Below, in pieces: positions 58,805-64,000 of a stretch of 64,000 bases of DNA. Every line of letters begins with the position of its first letter. Within the stretch, counting starts at the first letter, position 1. This stretch comes from Balanoglossus misakiensis (lineage: Eukaryota; Hemichordata). The notes under the pieces were generated by a model. That model saw only the letters and a list, made by a program, of their open reading frames with translations. It made no database searches and had not been told where the DNA came from. The stretch covers positions 992,001 through 1,056,000 of the forward strand of contig CM082590.2 in the NCBI GenBank assembly GCA_040954595.2, read 5' to 3'. Position numbers and translations under genes: made by a program.

Positions 58805-59956
58805 CTGAATCAACAAAAAACAAACAAGAGAGAATCATTGATGAATAGCGGATATACCTCTTATCAGACCACCAATTTCTAAGCAGGAAATTACAATACT
58901 GCAGTGTGTCACACTTCAGTTTTTTCAAGACTGTTCCAAAAATAAACAGTTATACATAAATAACTGCTCACTTACCTTTATCCATTATGTTTGCTCAATC
59001 TATTCACTACCACGGATCATTCTTCTTTCAGTTCTTTTCTGATCATAACTGGACTAAGTTTTCCATCATACTGAATACAATTTTCCTACAACATATATAG
59101 GATACCTGTTATGCATAAAATGTAGCTTTAAAATACCAATATAATAAGTTTTGTCTCCATGTAATGTGACAGTTAATGCTCAGAGTAGATTGGTCAAAAG
59201 CTGAAGATGACACATCCACTAATTTTGTAGCTATTTCCCCCTTGTGACTAGTCATTCCCTTTACCCTGGGGCAGCTGAGCTGCACAGACCTTAGCCTTGG
59301 TACATGTACTATGGGGTGATGCTCATCACATGCACAAGAGGGTAAGATATAATTGAGTTGCACCGATAACGGTGAGCCTGGCTATCCACATGAAATGGAG
59401 GAGGGGTATTGCTGCTTAGTGTTTTCGTGGTGGGCTGTTCTTACATACGATCAGGCGCTTGTTTCTAAAAACAGAGTCTGCATTCATTACACCCAGCAAA
59501 TGGAGTCCGCATTCGATTGTCTCGGACCTGAACACTCTGTAGTGTACTTTAGGCTATAATACAATTAAAATACATACCTGAAAAACCAAGCAAAATGTCT
59601 TCTTCCTTGATTTACCATCTCATGCCCTTGATATGATAAGACACTTCTTCAGTAACTGCTTCTTTGCGCGGAATTGCAGCTGACAGGAAGTGAATTTGTT
59701 TTACGCGTACGCCGACCACACGGTGCACAGAGGTCAAATGACGAAGTGAATATGCACAAGGTCACAGCTTATGAATATTAATGAGGCTCATGAATAATTC
59801 ATTAAAAATGTGAGCGCCCTCGCATTAACATACTTGAGTATGTCTGGAAGCTTCCATCTGAGACAATATGTTGATGTCACGCATGCGTACACAACTTGAT
59901 TTCACTACTTTTATAAAGACTTGAGTTTTACTTCAACTCTATTGGGTTAATATTTA

Positions 59957-60149
59957 AGCAATAAAACACCCCCAGCCATGGTATACCACGAGATTTTGAC
60001 CAGTTCACGACATATACGCACGATTTACGCACGATACGCTCGATTTTGACCAGTTCAACTCCATATACGCACTCGCTATCGCTCGTGCGTATATGTCGTG
60101 AACTGGTCAAAATCTCGTGGTATACCATGGCTTTGGGTGTTTGATTGCT
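59957..60149. repeat. Hairpin with 66-bp arms
   Basis: Arms 59957-60022 and 60084-60149 are near-perfect inverted copies around a 61-bp loop that itself repeats 'atttac/tacgc' phrases. Small MITE or simple foldback; no target duplication identified. Confidence 0.8.
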
Positions 60150-60329
60150 ATTATATTATGCCAGTATATTGAAACTTTGCATAAAACATTTTAAAAAGGC
60201 ATTTTCTTTGACTATGATATATGACTGTGGTATATGGCTAATATATCACGGTCACGTGTCGTGTCTCGACCAAACAAATAGCGTGATTTACACCATCAAT
60301 ATACTGGTATAATATAATACATATTCAAA

Positions 60330-60966
60330 CACATTAGGGCAGTGTTATTCCATATTGGGTTAAAGTGTTATTACATATTGGGTTAGTATTACATATTGGG
60401 TTAAGGTGTTATTACATATTGGGTTAGTGTTATTACATATTGGGTTAGTGTTACATATTGGGTTAAAGTTTATTACATATAGGGTTAACGTTTATTACAT
60501 ATAGGGTTAACTAATAACGTTTTTTCATGTAGAATTTACGTTATTTCATGTAGAATTAAAGTTTATTAAACACATAGGGTTAACGTTTATTACACATAGG
60601 GTTAACTAATAACGTTTTTTCATGTAGAATTAACGTTATTTCATGTAGAATTAAAGTTTATTACATATAGGGTTAACGTGTATTACATATAAGGTTAACT
60701 GAAAACGTTTATTTCATGTAAAATTCAAGTTTATAACATATAGGGTTAACGTTTATTACATATGCAGCTAGCTGATAACGTTTATTACATGTAGAATTAA
60801 AGTTTATTACATATTGGGTTAAGTGTTATTACATATTGGGTTAGTATTACATATTGGGTTAAGTGTTATTACATATTGGGTTAGTATTACATATTGGGTT
60901 AAGGTGTTATTACATATTGGGTTAGTATTACATATTGGGTTAATTATTACATATTGGGGTGATACA
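60330..60966. repeat. T right inverted repeat
   Basis: 637 bp of tandem-like motifs: TTACATATTGGGTTA-type units at both ends, and TTACATATAGGGTTAACG and TTTCATGTAGAATTAACG types in the middle. Ends ...GGGGTGATACA. Uninterrupted, so it serves as the reference for reading the broken left repeat. Confidence 0.85.
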
Positions 60967-61459
60967 AATGTGGTGGTCAAACTTTGCTGAACGTTTCAAT
61001 GGCAAAGCAAAAATCATTAACAAGGAGCCAATTCCGCAGTGTTGTCTACAAACGGACGCCTCGTTTTCAGGATATGGTGCTTATTTCGACGGTGACTGGA
61101 TAGCAGGGGCATGGCACCAAGATGCAGTTCCCCTTCCCCATGGAATAGAGGATCTCCCTTGGTGGAACACCGCGCAGATTCCTGCTGAGTTGTCAAATAA
61201 CATTAACTACTTGGAACTTCTTCCCATTTTATTTGCTGCACGGAAATGGTGCAAGAACTGGGAAAAACAACGTGTCGTAATTTACTCAGACAATACACAG
61301 ACAATTTCCTTTATTAACAAAGGCACATGTCACAATGCACTTGCAATGGAGTGGCTACGCGAGTTATTTTGGTTATCAGCCGCCCACAATTTTCACATTA
61401 CCGCCCGTCATATTAGGGGTGTTGACAATGTATTTGCTGATATCAGCTCGCTTATGTGA
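60967..61459 (+). pseudogene. RNase H fragment of a second YR retroelement
   Basis: Begins at the codon for the Met of 'MWWSNFAERFNG', right at the end of T. RNase H features: 'LQTDASFSGYGAYFDGDW', 'INYLELLPILFAARKWC', 'IYSDNTQTISFINKG' and 'DNVFADISSLM'. The RT expected upstream is missing, so the element is truncated at T. It differs clearly from the other YR element in the window. Confidence 0.85.
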
Positions 61460-61479
61460 GCCAAAACATTAATTTGCTT

Positions 61480-62472
61480 AATTTCAGAGAGTTTCCGCAG
61501 AGAGCTCTACCAAGTATGGATTACCTTCAGACAGAACGCTGATGCTCCGTCATCAACAATTACCCGAAAGTCTCAGTGGAAGTCTTTCCTTCTGTTTTGT
61601 GTTAGACTACAACAAACTCCTCTTCCAGCATCTGTGGAACTGGTTTGCCTGTACTTAGAATATACCTTGCTAGGGACAAAAAGTACTCATCTATTATCAA
61701 TTATCTGAGTGCTGTGCGTAAATTACACCTTGATTTTGGGTTTGCAGACCCACATTTTAATGATTCGTACCTTGTCAAGTGTACTCTGAAAGGAATTCGC
61801 CGGATTTTAGGTGATATTCCTTCCAGGAAACTGGCTATTACTCCGTGCATCCTTCAAAGTATGTATTCAGTTGTAAATGTCTTTTTGCCTACCAACTCAG
61901 GGTTTTGGGCTGCTATTTTGACGGGTTTCCACACATTTGTTCGGAAATCCAATCTCGTTCCCCCATCAGCGGGAAAGTACGATATTGACATACACTTGTC
62001 CAGAGGGGATATTTCTATTTTTGGATGGGGTATGGTAGTTCGAGCTAAATGGACCAAGACCATCCAGTTTCATGAGCGTACCCACCTGGTCCCTGTCGTC
62101 CGTACATCAGGGTCACCTCTATGTGCAGTGGCTGCTGTTGAATACCACTTTAAACAGTTTCCTGCAGAGTCACAGTCGCCGGCCTTCCTCACTTTAGACG
62201 GGCGTCAAACCTAAGTCATTAGCCATGCAATGTTTGCAAAGGTGCTCCATAAATGGGTCAGTTTATCAGGTTTTGATGCAACTCAATATTCAGGGCACAG
62301 TCTTCGTCGGGGAGGGGCTACTTTTGCACACCAGTGTGGAGCATCATTAGAAATGATCCAGCTGCAGGGGGATTGGTCGTCCATGGCAGCGCTTGTGTAC
62401 TTGGCACGCCCTTTCCGCCAACGCACACAAGTACCTCAAATGGTCTCCCATGGGCTGGGTACAATGGTTTAG
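61480..62472 (+). pseudogene. Tyrosine recombinase of the second YR retroelement
   Basis: Recombinase blocks: 'TRKSQWKSFLLFC' (first frame), 'SSIINYLSAVRKLH', 'RKLAITPCIL', 'WAAILTGFHTFVRKSNLVPP', 'SGHSLRRGGATFAH' (catalytic His, Arg) and 'QGDWSSMAALVYLA' (likely Tyr). It is broken by a frameshift near 61655 and an in-frame TAA at 62212-62214 (frames 61645-62214 and 62230-62472 share one phase). The gene follows RNase H directly. Confidence 0.85.
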
Positions 62473-62547
62473 CTACTTGATAGTGTGAAATCTTGTTGCT
62501 TGTTGTCCCCCCCCCCTTTTGTTTTTGCGGGGGCTTTTTGCTTGGCG

Positions 62548-62584
62548 CCTGTAGTGGGGTATCCTTTGGTATCCCCACTACAGG
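62548..62584. repeat. Inverted repeat at the 3' end of the second YR element
   Basis: Perfect 12-bp arms CCTGTAGTGGGG (62548-62559 and 62573-62584) around 13 bp, preceded by C-rich and G-rich tracts at 62507-62533. Position after the recombinase suggests part of the element's 3' repeat; also possibly an RNA hairpin. Confidence 0.5.
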
Positions 62585-62679
62585 TGACCAGTGTTTTACT
62601 GCAACACTGTGTCTGTTTGTTGTGTTTATTTACTACCTTCAGCTTAGCTTCGAAAGGAGAATTATAAACATAACAATGT

Positions 62680-63762
62680 ATTGAGAAAATGATAGTAAAC
62701 TTTAGAGAAGATGAACCCTTAAATGAAATATATTTATATATAATTGTGTCTTCATATTATCAATATCATGGTTATACTGTGAAGCAAATAATTATTTTAA
62801 TGAAGAAGGGACAAAGTTTGATTGACTGAATGAAGTTTAAAGTATATATGGCATTTCCTAATGGTTATAACATTAATAATTAGTGCATCTTTGTATAGAG
62901 GCATATTGGCCTTTGGCATCAGGGTAGTGAGGTTTTAGAATTACTTCATTTATAGAAGCACGTTTCACCTTGATCTCAAATAATAGAAGCATGTAATACG
63001 AGATGAGTATCAATTTAAATACATTCGTTTGGTTTTCAGGTGAATTAATCAGCATGGCAATGATAATTGAGAGTCAATGCCAGTTGTCTAATATGCAAAA
63101 TGTATAATGGTGTATGTTATGAGGTTTGCTAGAGCAAATGTTCAGCCGAGCTTCTGTTCTATATAAAGCAGGCCATTAATGTCCTTTGCAGGAAAATCTT
63201 ATAAATTTGATGACATTGGTTCAACATTAATGAAATACGTAATTACTTCATACTAAGTTGTACTGATCTAAAAATGAAAATTGGCTGAAATGTTATATTT
63301 ATTTTATTTTATATATCATTACTTTTTTGGTATTTTTACATGGGTGTGTGGCAATAGTAAAGTGCACATAACAAACATGGTTTGTTTTGTGAGGTGAACT
63401 GTGTGTGAAGTTTTCTCATTTACAGGATGATGTGTACGAATTCTAATACTTTTACACACTATGTAGAGATGTATTTATTGCGTGTGATTTATGAATTTAT
63501 TTAACATTCTTAAGGATGTACGATCAGTCAAATTGTCATTTCTTTTAATTGTGGATTTCTTGTTTCTTCTATGTAAGCATAATAAAAATCTGTCATAAAA
63601 TACTGGGGTTACCGCATTTGTTTTTGAATTACAAGGTAGTGAATTTATTTGATACATGTACTGGTAACTGACATGAGTTTGCATGAAATACCTATTTAAG
63701 AACCTTGGTAATTTCTGAGGGATAAATTATGATGATCGTTAATTTGTAATGAGAAAATATCA
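62680..63762. other. Noncoding stretch without recognised feature
   Basis: AT-rich; no long frame, repeat or RNA gene seen. Confidence 0.5.
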
Positions 63763-64000
63763 TCGCATCGACTGAAAATAACTCTTTGTCAGCTAGAACT
63801 TTGAGTTGTTTTGACTTTATAGGGTGTAAAACGTAAGAACCAGGATTTTTCGGTAAGAAACACGGCTATGCATGAAACTGCCTATTTTCATGCATAGCCG
63901 TGGTTCTTACCGAAAAATCGTGGTTATTACGTTTTACACCTTACAAAGTCAAAATAAGTCAGTGTTCTAGCTGACAAAGTCTTATTTTTAGTCGATGCGA
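63763..64000. repeat. Long palindrome at the window end
   Basis: Arms of about 118 bp (63763-63880 and 63885-64000) pair with few mismatches around a 4-8-bp centre near 63881. The outer limit on the right is not visible, so it could be longer. Confidence 0.85.

Larger units (their letters stand above)
57975..60329. other. Downstream noncoding part of T
   Basis: No long frame. Holds one candidate minus-strand exon (58685-58804), a hairpin (59957-60149), and otherwise AT-rich sequence. The 84-aa minus-strand frame at 59109-59363 has no recognisable motif or good splice context. Confidence 0.5.
44204..60966. mobile_element. Giant inverted-repeat element T
   Basis: Outer ends are TGTATCACCCCAA (from 44204) and its inverted copy ending at 60966. 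Behind each end the same series of short motifs follows in the same order, including the unusual 'cagctagctgcatatg' segment (44290s; inverted near 60760). The left repeat is broken by a 598-bp element and by a DIRS/Ngaro-like retroelement, but is collinear with the right repeat once these are skipped, and ends inward at the same 'aacactgccctaatgt' (to 52704; inverted from 60330). The core contains one spliced gene. Without insertions and the tandem duplication T would be about 8.7 kb. No target duplication is evident. Confidence 0.7.

Noticed and set aside
59109-59363. 84-codon minus-strand frame as an exon of a second T gene
   Set aside because: No convincing donor in a compatible phase and no recognisable motif.
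60330-60966. Telomeric or interstitial telomere repeats (many 'gggtta' words)
   Set aside because: The words are embedded in 16-22-bp units such as TTACATATTGGGTTA, with no (TTAGGG)n run, and they form inverted transposon ends.
1-64000. Bacterial or organellar origin
   Set aside because: Spliced gene, LTR, hAT and YR elements, poly(A) signals and microsatellites are eukaryotic; no operons or organelle genes are present.

Overview
The window is nuclear DNA of an animal, most probably a marine invertebrate. The evidence is a dense mix of metazoan-type transposable elements (Ty3/Gypsy LTR element, hAT, two tyrosine-recombinase retroelements, a foldback element), satellites, (TTA)n microsatellites, and one intron-containing gene with canonical GT-AG introns and an AATAAA signal. 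The sequence alone does not fix the phylum; amphioxus, hemichordate or a lophotrochozoan would all fit. No rRNA, tRNA, CRISPR array or ordinary single-copy host gene was recognised.

Layout. 1-1670: noncoding, with a 1.4 kb element bounded by inverted ends and a short tandem repeat. 1671-22318: a segmental-duplication complex. Block D (1671-5256, copy at 16007-19461) carries a 42-bp minisatellite and a ~168-bp satellite. It alternates with nine copies of a ~1.58 kb repeat (here called R) separated by (TTA)n. One 4649-bp stretch is duplicated in tandem with 5-bp microhomology at the joint. 22319-24431: no gene seen.

24432-44203: a 129-bp satellite array split by a Ty3/Gypsy element on the minus strand (24715-41328, 4-bp target duplication, almost identical LTRs). 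The Gypsy element is itself broken by a complete hAT transposon in its integrase (27373-30605, intact 712-aa transposase) and by a foldback element with ~2 kb inverted arms in gag (34369-38633).

44204-60966: the most interesting object, here called T. It is bounded by long inverted repeats built from arrays of three 16-22-bp motifs. Its core holds a 5-exon gene (53267-57874, about 1264 codons) with a SAP-like motif and a C-terminal motif resembling Sld2/RecQL4. The left inverted repeat of T was invaded first by a 598-bp TAA-flanked element and then by a ~5.1 kb DIRS/Ngaro-like retroelement (Gag, RT-RNase H, tyrosine recombinase). Afterwards 2336 bp spanning all three layers was duplicated in tandem. 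With those insertions removed, T would be about 8.7 kb.

60967-62472: a second, decayed tyrosine-recombinase retroelement fragment (RNase H plus recombinase) on the plus strand, directly abutting T. The window ends in noncoding DNA and a ~118-bp-arm palindrome that may continue beyond it.
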